A stretch of 64,000 nt of DNA from positions 186,001-250,000 of the forward strand of contig NZ_JACJVP010000024.1 of NCBI RefSeq assembly GCF_014212125.1, in the 5' to 3' direction. This DNA comes from Cohnella nanjingensis. Lineage in GTDB: Bacteria; Bacillota; Bacilli; Paenibacillales; Paenibacillaceae. Below, piece after piece: positions 1-8,140 of the stretch. Position numbers and translations under genes: made by a program. A model generated the notes under the pieces. It did not search any database. It was not told where the DNA came from and worked only from the letters and a program-made list of their open reading frames with translations. Every line of letters starts with the position of its first letter. The first letter of the stretch is position 1.

Positions 1-1
1 C

Positions 2-871
2 GCCGACGAATTCGGGGTCTCCAAGCGCACCATGCTCAGGGATCTGCAGGAGCTGAGCGAGCTGGGCGTGCCGCTGTACTCGGAAGTCGGTCCACACGGG
101 GGCTATCAGGTGGTCCGGGAGAGGGTGCTGCCTCCGATCGCATTCACGGAGGAAGAGGCCGTGGCGATGTTCTTTGCGGTTCACGCCTTGCGCCATTACT
201 CCTCGCTGCCGTTCGAAGCGGAATCCGCTTCGGCGCTGAGCAAGTTCTACCTTCATATGCCCGGGGACGTCCGGGACCGGATCGACGGCATGAAGGACAG
301 GGTCGACTTCATTACGCCGACCAGGCGGGGCGATGCCCCCTGCCTCGCCATTCTTCTAGACGCGGCCGTTCAACGGAAGATACTCGTTGTCGAATATGCG
401 TCGAAGGAGGAGGGCGCGACCAGCCGCCGAATTCAGCCGGTCTGCATTTATGCGAACAACGGATTCTGGTATTGCACGGCCTACTGCTTCCTGCGCAAGG
501 GCTTTCGCGTGTTCCGGTGCGACCGGATACGCGAGGCGGCGTACGACGCGTCCGGCACGGAGCCGCTCGACCTGGGCGACGTTCGCCTCAGCCGGCGGGA
601 TGCCGCGGAGCCGAGGGAGCCTATACGCCTTCGTGCAGAACTGACCCGGTCCGGCGTTCAGCGTTGCGAGGCCGAGCTGTGGCTCACTCCGATGCTGCAA
701 GTGCGAGAAGACGGGAGCGGCGCGATCGACAAGGACGTGTCCCGCGGCGACATTCCTTTTTACGCGGAGTTCTTCATCGGACTAGGGAGCGAGGCGGTCC
801 TGGAGGAGCCGGCGGAGTTGAAGGAGGCGATCCGGCAGAAGCTCTCCGAATTGTTGGTCCGATATCAATGA
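2..871 (+). CDS. WYL-domain transcriptional regulator (5' truncated)
   Basis: This is the C-terminal 289 residues of a DeoR/YafY-type regulator whose start lies before the window; the frame is open from base 2. The first visible residues (ADEFGVSKRTMLRDLQEL) are the recognition part of an N-terminal winged helix-turn-helix. The middle holds a WYL domain (around GFWYCTAYC) followed by a WCX-type C-terminal region. Family members usually sense small molecules or nucleic acid through the WYL domain and repress or activate nearby genes. The target cannot be inferred because the upstream context is missing. A strong terminator follows at 930-966. Confidence 0.85.
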   Translation, partial: ADEFGVSKRTMLRDLQELSELGVPLYSEVGPHGGYQVVRERVLPPIAFTEEEAVAMFFAVHALRHYSSLPFEAESASALSKFYLHMPGDVRDRIDGMKDRVDFITPTRRGDAPCLAILLDAAVQRKILVVEYASKEEGATSRRIQPVCIYANNGFWYCTAYCFLRKGFRVFRCDRIREAAYDASGTEPLDLGDVRLSRRDAAEPREPIRLRAELTRSGVQRCEAELWLTPMLQVREDGSGAIDKDVSRGDIPFYAEFFIGLGSEAVLEEPAELKEAIRQKLSELLVRYQ

Positions 872-929
872 ACCTCGCCGCGGACGCTCCGGCACTCCCT
901 ATCTAAGCTGTACGTGTAATATGGGAAGA

Positions 930-966
930 CCGAAGACCCCTCCGGCGAGGGGTCTTCGGCTTGTTC
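930..966 (+). terminator. Rho-independent terminator after WYL regulator
   Basis: Perfect 13-bp stem (CCGAAGACCCCTC at 930-942 pairing with 947-959) with a 4-nt loop, followed by a short T-rich run. It lies 59 bp past the regulator stop codon. The rest of the gap up to 1157 holds a TATAAT at 1092-1097 that probably serves the next gene; no convincing -35 was found. Confidence 0.75.
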
Positions 967-1156
967 CAGCGGACAAAACGGGGGAGTCAAGAGGGAGGAG
1001 GCGGCGCACAAGCCTTGCGCGGCGCGCTTTGTAGGCCGCTGCTACTGGTAAAATGATCCTTTGGTCCCGCTTCACGAAAGGATAATTATTCTATAATTGA
1101 TTCATCAGATACGACAACGTACGACATTTTTCACAGAAAAGGCGAGGTAAACCCTT

Positions 1157-1879
1157 ATGCTTTCTCCTTTCCTCAAGAAAAAGAAGTCATCCGAACGGCT
1201 GCCGGAGCAGGACCTAAGCGAACAGTCGGCGTCTTATGATCTGCCCGAGGACGCGTTGACGCTGTTGGATACGCCCGATAGCGGGGAAGAGAGCTCTAGC
1301 TCCATTTTTGCGAAGAAGTCTCCTATGGATAAGAAATCGCTCGATCTGGTATTCGCCGTCGAGCAGATGATTCAGGCCAAGCAGGGCATCGAGGCCAGCA
1401 ACTATGAGATGCAAGACCGATTGAACTATGCGAATGGCCACATCGATCGGTTGAACAAAGACCTGAAGAATCTGAACAAGGTCATCGAGGATCGCGAGAA
1501 GAGCATCATGGAGCTGGAGCAGAAGCTGACCGAGAAAAACCTGAAAGTCGATCAGATGATGGACGACTACCGAGAGCTCCAATCGGTCCTGTCGGACGAA
1601 ATCGAAGAGCTGAAGGGGGCCAATGAGGTCGAGCGTCAAAAGTACGCGTCTTTGCTGCAAAAAAACAACGAGACCCAGGCCGAGAAAAACAAGCGGATCG
1701 GCGAGCTGGAAGAGAAGATCGGCAAGCTCGAAGTGGAACATACGCATATGAAGCAGAAGTTCGAGACGCTCCGCCAGGAGAAGGCGTATCTGGTGAACAT
1801 GGTCAACGACTTTACCGCTCGGATGACATCTCCTTTCTCGCCGACTGCAAGCGCGAATGACGGGATCGCGACGGAGTGA
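1157..1879 (+). CDS. Coiled-coil protein of unknown function
   Basis: A 240-residue soluble protein with no recognised catalytic domain. Residues 1-55 are charged and Ser-rich and look disordered. From about residue 60 to 215 the sequence is continuous heptad-like Leu/Ile/Glu/Lys/Gln coiled coil, followed by a short unstructured tail. There is no signal peptide or membrane segment, so it is probably cytoplasmic. It lies 38 bp before a membrane-anchored polysaccharide deacetylase and is probably co-transcribed with it. A scaffold or cell-envelope positioning role is possible but only inferred from the coiled coil and the neighbour. Confidence 0.75.
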   Translation: MLSPFLKKKKSSERLPEQDLSEQSASYDLPEDALTLLDTPDSGEESSSSIFAKKSPMDKKSLDLVFAVEQMIQAKQGIEASNYEMQDRLNYANGHIDRLNKDLKNLNKVIEDREKSIMELEQKLTEKNLKVDQMMDDYRELQSVLSDEIEELKGANEVERQKYASLLQKNNETQAEKNKRIGELEEKIGKLEVEHTHMKQKFETLRQEKAYLVNMVNDFTARMTSPFSPTASANDGIATE

Positions 1880-1917
1880 GGTTACGAGTTTAACGGACGA
1901 GAAGGTCGAGGATTGGC

Positions 1918-3330
1918 ATGGAGACGTATAGCACGCAAGTGATCGAATTGCTGTCGCTTGGGAGACTGCAGGATGACCGCTTCCAGATCAAGATCGCTGT
2001 CACTTTTCAGGACCAACGAACTTCGCACGCGCTGGAGATCGATGAGTTCACTTATCTTCATCTGGATGCGCTGCAGCCGTTGAACGGGGGGCGGGTTCGG
2101 CTCTCTCCCTACCCCAAATGGGACCCCTATCGCAACACCTACTATGGCGCATTGATCCGAATGAATGGCGTCTCGCGGGAAACGTTGTATTTTGCCTGCA
2201 GCGAGGCGTTCAAAACGCAGCTGCAGCGGGTCCGGGAGAGGGAGAGCCTCTCCGCGCCGCCTCATGACGAGGTCGCTACGGGCAGACCGGCAGCCATAGC
2301 CTCTGAAGGTGCCGGGCCGCATCCGGCCGAGCAGGCTTCGATACCTTCCGGGCCGCACCATGCCCGTCGGACTCCCGCACCTCACCGCTCTCGCAGAGTA
2401 CGCCGAACCTCTGCCCCGACCGGATGGAAGACCATACGGTACCTGGTCGCCGGCGGATTGTTGGTCTACTTGTGCATCTGGTACGCGGGCTACCGGTTGA
2501 CAGATGACGCCGACATCCTGAGCGGGCATGCCGGCACGGCGAAGGCGGCGACGACGGTCGCGGCAGGGACCGCGGACTTGCCGATCGGAGATCTCTCTAC
2601 GGCAGCGGATCAAGAGGGCGCCGTCGTCCAGGTTGCCAAGTATGAGAAGGATACAGCCGCCCAGGCGGAGGCTGAGCCGGTTCAGACGGCGCCTGCGCAG
2701 AACGCGGCCTCGTCGTCTTCCGCAGCGGTTCACGGGAACTACGAGGTCTTTGAGATCGACGGCGATCAGAGCTTCTACGGGCTGCCGAAGGCCTATGTGG
2801 CATTGACGTTCGATGACGGCCCGTCCGCCTATACGAAGAAGATCGTAGACATCTTGATCGAGCAGAAGGTAGCCGCGACGTTTCTATTCATAGGGCAGAA
2901 CGTAAGCCGCCATTCGGATGCGGTTACTTACGCGAGCGAGCAGGGGATGTCGATCGGGAACCACTCTTGGGATCACAGCGTGATGACGAAGGCCGACCGC
3001 GAGGAACAGCGCAAGAATCTAGCCAAGACTTCCGAGATTCTCGAATCGCTCACGCATACGCCCGTTACCCTGTTCCGCCCCCCTTACGGCGCCATCGACG
3101 ACGTCTTGATCGCCAGCGCGAAGGAGGAGCGGTTGAAGGTATTGCTGTGGAACCGCGACCCCGAAGATTGGCATGCCAAGAAGCCGGAGGATATCCTCAA
3201 GTACTTCCATGAGGTCAAAGCCCCCGGCGGCGTGTACGTGCTCCACGAAGACAAGAAGACGGTAGAAGCGCTGCCGGATATTATCGCGTATTTGAAGAAG
3301 AACAAGCTGAAATTCGCCACATTCAAGTAA
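1918..3330 (+). CDS. Membrane-anchored polysaccharide deacetylase (NodB domain)
   Basis: A 470-residue carbohydrate esterase family 4 enzyme that should remove N- or O-acetyl groups from cell-wall polymers or glycans outside the cell. The CE4 motifs are all visible: TFDDGP at about 297-302 (catalytic Asp and metal Asp), NHSWDH near 347-352 (metal His), RPPYG near 385, RDPEDW, and LHED near 442. One membrane segment (about 173-193) precedes an Ala/Thr-rich linker, so the NodB domain should be external. Residues 1-105 form a separate, apparently cytoplasmic domain of no family I know. The ATG at 1918 has only a weak upstream GAGG. A terminator follows at 3366-3410. Confidence 0.88.
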   Translation: METYSTQVIELLSLGRLQDDRFQIKIAVTFQDQRTSHALEIDEFTYLHLDALQPLNGGRVRLSPYPKWDPYRNTYYGALIRMNGVSRETLYFACSEAFKTQLQRVRERESLSAPPHDEVATGRPAAIASEGAGPHPAEQASIPSGPHHARRTPAPHRSRRVRRTSAPTGWKTIRYLVAGGLLVYLCIWYAGYRLTDDADILSGHAGTAKAATTVAAGTADLPIGDLSTAADQEGAVVQVAKYEKDTAAQAEAEPVQTAPAQNAASSSSAAVHGNYEVFEIDGDQSFYGLPKAYVALTFDDGPSAYTKKIVDILIEQKVAATFLFIGQNVSRHSDAVTYASEQGMSIGNHSWDHSVMTKADREEQRKNLAKTSEILESLTHTPVTLFRPPYGAIDDVLIASAKEERLKVLLWNRDPEDWHAKKPEDILKYFHEVKAPGGVYVLHEDKKTVEALPDIIAYLKKNKLKFATFK

Positions 3331-3365
3331 TTCGCGGCGAGCAGAGACACCTTCAGGAATGAAGA

Positions 3366-3410
3366 AGCGCCGACCTCCATCCAGACAAGGATGGAAGGCC
3401 GGCGCTTTTT
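3366..3410. terminator. Terminator between deacetylase and DHFR-like gene
   Basis: Hairpin built from GCGCCGACCTCCATCC and its imperfect complement ending in GGCGC, followed by TTTTT. It lies between two convergent genes and could stop transcription in the + direction. Confidence 0.7.
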
Positions 3411-3451
3411 GACTTATCCCTTCCGCATCGGGATGCCTGCTAGCGGTGTCC

Positions 3452-4021
3452 TTAATCGTACGCCGGCCGGTAGGTGAGGATCGCGCCGCCGGTGCTGAGC
3501 GTCTTGGCGTCGACGAAGCGCAGGTCGAATCGCTCGCTACCCTCTCTGAACAGACGCTCGCCGCGGCCCAGGACGACCGGATAGACCCAGAGCCGGTATT
3601 CGTCGACGAGACGGTGCTTCATCAGCGTCTGTACGAGATCGCCGCTGCCTACGACCAGCAGGTCGCGGCCGGGCTGTTCTTTGAGCTTCGCGACCTCTTG
3701 GGCCAGGTCACCGCGGATCAGCGTGGCGTTCCACTCCGCCTGCGCCAAGGTTTTCGACGCCACGTACTTCGGCATGCTGTTCATCCGATCTGCCAGTCCT
3801 TGCATGCCGGTCATTGAGGGCCATGCGGCCGCGAAGCCCTCATAGGTTTTGCGCCCCAGGAGCAGTGCCTCCGCCTCGTAAGCCTGCTCAACAATCGCAG
3901 ACAAATGATCCTCGCAAGTATATGGCTTCTGCCAACCCCCGTATTCAAATTCATTCGGATCGCCGGGCGCTTGCATAACCCCATCCAACGTCACAAATTG
4001 CTGTACGATCACTTTTCTCAT
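3452..4021 (-). CDS. Dihydrofolate reductase family protein (RibD C-terminal-like)
   Basis: A 189-residue protein of the RibD-C/DHFR-like fold, common in bacilli and actinomycetes. It opens with the characteristic VQQFVTLDGVMQAPG strand-loop, has a central LLLGRKTYEGFAAAWP nucleotide-binding motif, and near the end LLVVGSGDLVQTLMKHRLVDEYRLWVYPVVLG. These proteins bind NADPH-type cofactors, but the substrate of this subgroup is unknown; it is not the housekeeping folate enzyme. The start has an AAGGAGC site upstream. It is followed on the same strand by a YciI-type protein gene. Confidence 0.85.
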   Translation of the reverse strand: MRKVIVQQFVTLDGVMQAPGDPNEFEYGGWQKPYTCEDHLSAIVEQAYEAEALLLGRKTYEGFAAAWPSMTGMQGLADRMNSMPKYVASKTLAQAEWNATLIRGDLAQEVAKLKEQPGRDLLVVGSGDLVQTLMKHRLVDEYRLWVYPVVLGRGERLFREGSERFDLRFVDAKTLSTGGAILTYRPAYD

Positions 4022-4102
4022 GGTTGATCCTGCTCCTTTATGGATTGTTTTGGTTCGTTGCTCATCCTTGCGCGTCGCCTGTACGAGACAGTCAGAGCAT
4101 CT

Positions 4103-4513
4103 TCAGCCTCTCAGCCTCTTCAACATCGCTACGGTCTCCGGGTCCTGAGACAGCTCGGCCGCCTCGCGGACTTGGCGAATCTCGATCTCGCTCGCTCCCG
4201 GCCCGTGCGGCTCCGGCATGCGCTTGGCCCAGTCGACAGCTTCCTCTCTCGATCCCGCCTCAATGAGCGTGAACCCGGAGATGGAATCCCTCGCCTCCTC
4301 GAAAGGTCCTTCCGTCACGACGGGCCTGCCTCCGGGGTTCGGATAGGCGATGCGGATCCCGTTCGAGCCCGGCAGGAGATCCTCGGCGGCGAGCAGCGCG
4401 CCGGCCTGCACCAATGCCCCGTTGTACTTCATCCTCGCGTCCAGCTGATCCTGACGGAGTCTGGCCGAACGCAGGGCACCCGCAGACGGTCTGACAATCA
4501 GGAGAAATCGCAT
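4103..4513 (-). CDS. YciI/DGPF-domain protein
   Basis: A 136-residue YCII-related (DGPF) protein. The family motif is present as VTEGPFEEARDSISGFTLIEA, and the N-terminal MRFLLIVR strand is typical. Such proteins have a ferredoxin-like fold with a conserved His/Asp pair and are often encoded next to sigma factors or DHFR-like proteins; the biochemical role is unsettled. The ATG is preceded by GAGGAGGTG, a very strong ribosome binding site. It lies upstream of the DHFR-like gene (81 bp gap) on the same strand and may be co-transcribed with it. Confidence 0.85.
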   Translation of the reverse strand: MRFLLIVRPSAGALRSARLRQDQLDARMKYNGALVQAGALLAAEDLLPGSNGIRIAYPNPGGRPVVTEGPFEEARDSISGFTLIEAGSREEAVDWAKRMPEPHGPGASEIEIRQVREAAELSQDPETVAMLKRLRG

Positions 4514-4650
4514 GCGTGTTCACCTCCTCTCCATGATTAGGACGGCGCGCAACGTTGAATTCGGCCGCTATGAAGACGACGAACGGGACGTGTCCTGATC
4601 GACACCCCGCCCGTTCATTTTGAGAGATATTTTGCAGCGGAGCTTCGGTG

Positions 4651-4809
4651 ATGCAGCCTGAAGAGGCCGATCCGTCAAGGATCGACCCCTCAGAAGCGCT
4701 CGCCAACCGTTATGCGCAATTCACGGAGATGCTGGATCGGGAGCTGGGGGTCGGTCCCTCGCTCGTAGTGAAGGCGGTCTATGAGCAGTTGTTGTCGGAG
4801 CTGGCTTAA
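4651..4809 (+). pseudogene. Possible remnant of a BTAD-domain regulator
   Basis: A 52-codon frame whose last part, RELGVGPSLVVKAVYEQLL, resembles the C-terminal helix of bacterial transcriptional activator (BTAD) domains, where ELGVEPSPETRALYEQLL-like sequences occur. The usual 150-200 preceding residues and a DNA-binding domain are absent, a stop codon lies at 4621 in the same frame, and there is no good ribosome binding site. I read it as the tail of a degraded SARP-like or response-regulator gene. Similarity is judged by eye only. Confidence 0.35.
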
Positions 4810-4830
4810 ATCCACAAGATGGTCCCTATC

Positions 4831-4868
4831 GAGGACCTCCCTCTCGCAAGAGAGGATGGAGGCCTTTT
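4831..4868 (+). terminator. Hairpin terminator before the Fur-regulated gene
   Basis: Stem ACCTCCCTCTC / GAGAGGATGGAGG with a GCAA loop and a small bulge, followed by CCTTTT. It isolates the downstream iron gene from upstream read-through. Confidence 0.6.
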
Positions 4869-4913
4869 GCGCGTAATCTCATGCAGCAATGGCAAGGAAC
4901 GAAAGGATTCCTA

Positions 4914-4942
4914 TTGACAACCTGGAGGCAGGAAATTATAGT
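4914..4942 (+). promoter_or_regulatory. Sigma-A promoter of the siderophore-binding protein gene
   Basis: TTGACA at 4914-4919, a 17-bp spacer, and TATAGT at 4937-4942. It is close to the consensus and places the transcription start near 4949, just before the Fur box. Confidence 0.75.
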
Positions 4943-4953
4943 TATAAACTAGT

Positions 4954-4972
4954 GATATTGATAATCATTATC
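4954..4972 (+). promoter_or_regulatory. Fur box
   Basis: The 19-bp sequence GATATTGATAATCATTATC matches the Fur consensus GATAATGATAATCATTATC at 18 of 19 positions. It sits just downstream of the predicted transcription start, so iron-loaded Fur should block transcription of the lipoprotein gene at 5015. Confidence 0.85.
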
Positions 4973-5014
4973 GATTAAATTGTCATTCATTCCCCCATAC
5001 AAGGAGATTCGAAC

Positions 5015-5989
5015 ATGAAGAACAAGCTGCTCATCCCTATGCTGTTGCTGCTGCTCATTGCGCTAAGCGCCTGCGGCAAAAATGCCGCGAACAACGGCGA
5101 GACCTCGCCTTCCCCAAGCGCCGGCGCATCCCCATCGCAGAGCGCCAGCGCGTCGGCTTCGAGCGAAGCGGCGACCGGCACGATCAGCTACGCCTCCGAG
5201 AACGGAGCCATCAAGGTGCCGACGAATCCGCAGCGGATCGTCGCGCTCACGAATGCGCCGAACGTGCTCTCGCTGGGCGGAACACTGGTCGGCGTAGACG
5301 AGTGGACGGGGAAGAATCCCCTTTTTGCGGACAAGCTGAATGGCGTTCAAGTGGTGTCGGAGAACGACTTGGAAAAGATCATCGAGCTGAAGCCGGACCT
5401 GATCGTCGGCGGCGCGGACATGAAGAACTTCGACAAGCTGAGCAAGATCGCGCCGACGGTCGCGTACACGTGGGGCAAGCTGGACTACCTGGCGCAGCAG
5501 TTGGAGATTGGCAAGCTGCTGAACAAAGAGAAGGAAGCGCAGGCTTGGATCGATGACTTCAAGCAGCGCGCGGAAGCGATCGGCAAAGAGATCAAAGCTA
5601 AGAACGGCGAGAACGTTACCGTGTCGGTGTTCGAGACGGATGCGAAAAGCTTCTACGTCCTCGGCAGCAACTGGGCGCGCGGCACGGAAATCCTGTATCA
5701 GGCCATGGGTCTGGGCATGCCGGAGAAGGTAAAAAAGGATGCGCTTGGGCCGGGTTACTATACATTATCCCAAGAGGTTCTGCCCGAGTATGCCGGCGAC
5801 TATATCGTGCTCAGCAGGAGCGCCTCGGCCGACAATGCTTTTATGAAGAGCAGAACGTGGAGCGACATTCCGGCCGTCAAGAACAAGCATGTCATCGAGA
5901 TCGATACGGAAGCGTCCTCGTACAGCGATCCGACGACGCTCGAATACTTGCTGAAGATCTTTAAGGAAGGCTTCCTGGGCGAGGCGTAA
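5015..5989 (+). CDS. Iron-siderophore ABC transporter substrate-binding lipoprotein
   Basis: A 324-residue FecB/FhuD-type periplasmic-binding protein (class III, TroA-like fold). A type II signal peptide ends in the lipobox LSAC, followed by a Ser/Ala/Pro linker (residues 25-60). The mature domain starts ISYASENGAIKVPTNPQRIVAL, typical of siderophore binders, and contains the ELKPDLIVGG strand and the long backbone helix. No permease or ATPase gene is adjacent, so it must use membrane components encoded elsewhere. A near-perfect Fur box and sigma-A promoter upstream indicate iron repression. The exact siderophore cannot be told from sequence. Confidence 0.88.
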   Translation: MKNKLLIPMLLLLLIALSACGKNAANNGETSPSPSAGASPSQSASASASSEAATGTISYASENGAIKVPTNPQRIVALTNAPNVLSLGGTLVGVDEWTGKNPLFADKLNGVQVVSENDLEKIIELKPDLIVGGADMKNFDKLSKIAPTVAYTWGKLDYLAQQLEIGKLLNKEKEAQAWIDDFKQRAEAIGKEIKAKNGENVTVSVFETDAKSFYVLGSNWARGTEILYQAMGLGMPEKVKKDALGPGYYTLSQEVLPEYAGDYIVLSRSASADNAFMKSRTWSDIPAVKNKHVIEIDTEASSYSDPTTLEYLLKIFKEGFLGEA

Positions 5990-6196
5990 GCTTCGATTAT
6001 GGCGCCTCGATCCCGATCCGCGACTCCAATCAACCCTTTTACAGGGAGAATTTGCAACTGCGTGAAAAGTGGGCGGGTATACGGGGCCCGAGATGAATAT
6101 TGAGATACAATAGGGTCTGACGAGGGGATTCTCTGAATCGGATTCGGGGAGGAGGCGGCTCCCCCCGGAAAGGTTTGAACAACAACGTGATTACTG

Positions 6197-6225
6197 GAAG
6201 GGTACCCTATCAAAGGGTACCCTTC
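6197..6225. terminator. Hairpin downstream of aldo/keto reductase
   Basis: Perfect 12-bp stem (6197-6208 with 6214-6225) around GAAGGGTACCCT and a 5-nt loop. There is no clear T-run on either side, so it may be a weak bidirectional terminator or a 3' stabiliser. The rest of 5990-6232 shows nothing else. Confidence 0.45.
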
Positions 6226-6232
6226 AGTACGT

Positions 6233-7150
6233 TTAAGGCAGCACATTCCCCGCCGAACGGTAGATCTCGTACCACTCTTCGCGCGTCAGGCGAATGTCGG
6301 CTGCTTTACAGCAGTCCTTCAGGCGCTCGATGTTCATCGTCCCGATGACCGGCTGCATGTTCGCCGGGTGGCGGAGCAGCCAAGCGATGGCGATCGTCGT
6401 GTTGCTGACCTCGTATTTGGCTGCGACTTCGTCGATCTTCTTGTTCAGCTCGGGGAACAGCTCATTGTCGAGGAATACGCCCTTGAAGAATCCGTATTGG
6501 AACGGCGACCAAGGCTGGATCGTGATGTCATGCAGCCTGCAGAAGTCGAGGATGCTGCCGTCGCGGTTCACGGCCGCGTCGTTCTCCATGTTGACGTTGA
6601 AGCCTTGGGAGATCATCGTCGTATTCGTGATGCTGAGCTGGAGCTGGTTGGCCACGATCGGCTGCTTCACGAACTTCTTCAGCAGCTGGATCTGCATCGG
6701 GTTCTGGTTGGAGACGCCGAAGTGGCGCACCTTGCCTGCACGCTCCAGCTGATCGAACGCTTCCGCCACTTCTTCCGGCTCGACGAGCGTATCCGGGCGG
6801 TGCAGCAGCAGCACGTCCAGATAGTCGGTTCTGAGCCGCTTCAGGATGCCGTCCACCGCATTCAGAATGTGCTCCTTGGAGAAGTCGAACAAGCCTTGGC
6901 GAATACCGCACTTCGATTGGAGGATGACCTGTTCACGGACGCTCGGGCTCATCTGGATGGCATCGGCGAAGATCTCCTCGCACGTCCCCCCGCCATAGAT
7001 ATCTGCATGCTCGAAGAAGTTCGCGCCTTCCTCCAGCGCCGTCCGGACGAAGCGTTCGGCCTGGGGCTTGTCCAGCGAGTTGATGCGCATGCAGCCGACT
7101 GCGACGACAGGAACCTCCAGCGTGCTGGTGCCGAGTTTAATCGTTTTCAT
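6233..7150 (-). CDS. Aldo/keto reductase
   Basis: A 305-residue NAD(P)H-dependent oxidoreductase with the TIM-barrel aldo/keto reductase pattern, close in length and motifs to the YdhF subgroup. Visible features are NFFEHADIYGGG (catalytic Asp and Tyr), LQSKCGI (catalytic Lys), DYLDVLLLHRPD (His), the HFGVSNQNPMQI segment, and the C-terminal cofactor region PVIGTMNIERL. It would reduce aldehydes or ketones in the cytoplasm; the natural substrate is unknown. The start has GGAGGT upstream. It stands alone. Confidence 0.92.
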   Translation of the reverse strand: MKTIKLGTSTLEVPVVAVGCMRINSLDKPQAERFVRTALEEGANFFEHADIYGGGTCEEIFADAIQMSPSVREQVILQSKCGIRQGLFDFSKEHILNAVDGILKRLRTDYLDVLLLHRPDTLVEPEEVAEAFDQLERAGKVRHFGVSNQNPMQIQLLKKFVKQPIVANQLQLSITNTTMISQGFNVNMENDAAVNRDGSILDFCRLHDITIQPWSPFQYGFFKGVFLDNELFPELNKKIDEVAAKYEVSNTTIAIAWLLRHPANMQPVIGTMNIERLKDCCKAADIRLTREEWYEIYRSAGNVLP

Positions 7151-7351
7151 GATTATGTACCTCCGATTCGAATAGGATGGAGATGCGAAAAGACGGAACG
7201 AATGCTATTTTATTGTGGCACAGACCGGCACGGAATTTCAATACGAACGGGCGACACGGGCTTCGATTCGCCGAAGCGGCATGCGCCGGCGCGGCGGCGG
7301 GCAGACAAGGACCGGGCAAACTGCCCGGTCTTGTCGTCCTTGTCCGCAAGT

Positions 7352-7732
7352 TCACGCCACCGACTCGCCGAATCCGATCGTGTAGCCTTGGGGATCCCGT
7401 ATGGCGAATTCTCGTATCCGGTATTCATTGGTGCGAAGCTCGTACTGGAAGACCGCGCCCTTCGACTTGAACTCCTCGTAAAGCCGGTCGACGCCTTCGA
7501 CCATGGCGAACACATGGAGAGCCTCACGACCGTGCGCGGGCGCATGAGGCACGATCTCCCGGGCAGGATCGCTCTCATGGAAGATCATTTGCAGACCGTC
7601 GCGCTCGGCGAACCCCATCTCTTCGTCGCACCAAAATCCAAGTTGGCGATAGTAATCCAGCACAGCTTTGCGATCGGACACGAAAAAGACCGCCGAAAAA
7701 TGCGTAATGCGACTTGAGGGAACGGCGTTCAT
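7352..7732 (-). CDS. VOC family protein (glyoxalase/bleomycin-resistance fold)
   Basis: A 126-residue single VOC module with paired beta-alpha-beta-beta-beta units: ITHFSAVFFVSDRKAVLDYYRQLGF at the start and FAIRDPQGYTIGFGES at the end. Family members use a metal site in a dimer interface for isomerase, dioxygenase or antibiotic-binding roles. The weak conservation of metal ligands visible here leaves the activity open. GGGAGG precedes the ATG. Confidence 0.85.
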   Translation of the reverse strand: MNAVPSSRITHFSAVFFVSDRKAVLDYYRQLGFWCDEEMGFAERDGLQMIFHESDPAREIVPHAPAHGREALHVFAMVEGVDRLYEEFKSKGAVFQYELRTNEYRIREFAIRDPQGYTIGFGESVA

Positions 7733-7885
7733 GGCGATTCCTCCCTGATCTTTGACTTTTTCCTATATGGGAAGTTCGCCTTGCAGGCTCCATTCTCCTG
7801 TCGGCGACAGGCGGTCGAACCGGGCCAGGTTCCCGGACCCTCTGAGGACGGGAGCGGGAGGCCGTACAACGCCGAAAAGTCTTAA

Positions 7886-8035
7886 AACCGCTATGGTTGG
7901 GTCTTCAAATCCGAATTCCGGAGGCTGCGCCTGGCGCGCAACCGCGAAGGCGGCCTCGCGGCCAGCAGCGTGGCGCTCTACAAGCTGCTTGCGCAGTACG
8001 AGGAACGGCTGGGCGAGCTGCGGAGTCCGGCCTGA
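7886..8035 (+). pseudogene. Possible gene fragment, family unknown
   Basis: An open stretch of about 49 codons without a start codon or ribosome binding site (preceded by TAA at 7883-7885). It reads like a helical protein C-terminus (FRRLRLARNREGG ... LYKLLAQYEERLGEL). It lies in the 408-bp gap between the VOC gene and the large surface protein and ends just before a strong terminator, as a real gene would. I do not recognise it. The remaining bases of the gap (7733-7885) show nothing. Confidence 0.25.
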
Positions 8036-8056
8036 TCCGCAACATACGGCCAAAGC

Positions 8057-8101
8057 AAAAGCAGTTCCTCGGCGGTAAGCGACCGCCGAGGAACTGCTTT
8101 T
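8057..8101. terminator. Strong bidirectional terminator
   Basis: Perfect 20-bp stem (8057-8076 with 8082-8101; AAAAGCAGTTCCTCGGCGGT and complement), 5-nt loop, A-run on the left and T-run on the right. It can end transcription from the surface-protein gene on the minus strand and from anything on the plus strand. Confidence 0.9.
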
Positions 8102-8140
8102 TTGATCCTGCAGGATGAATAAGCTTCACGCCCGGAACGA

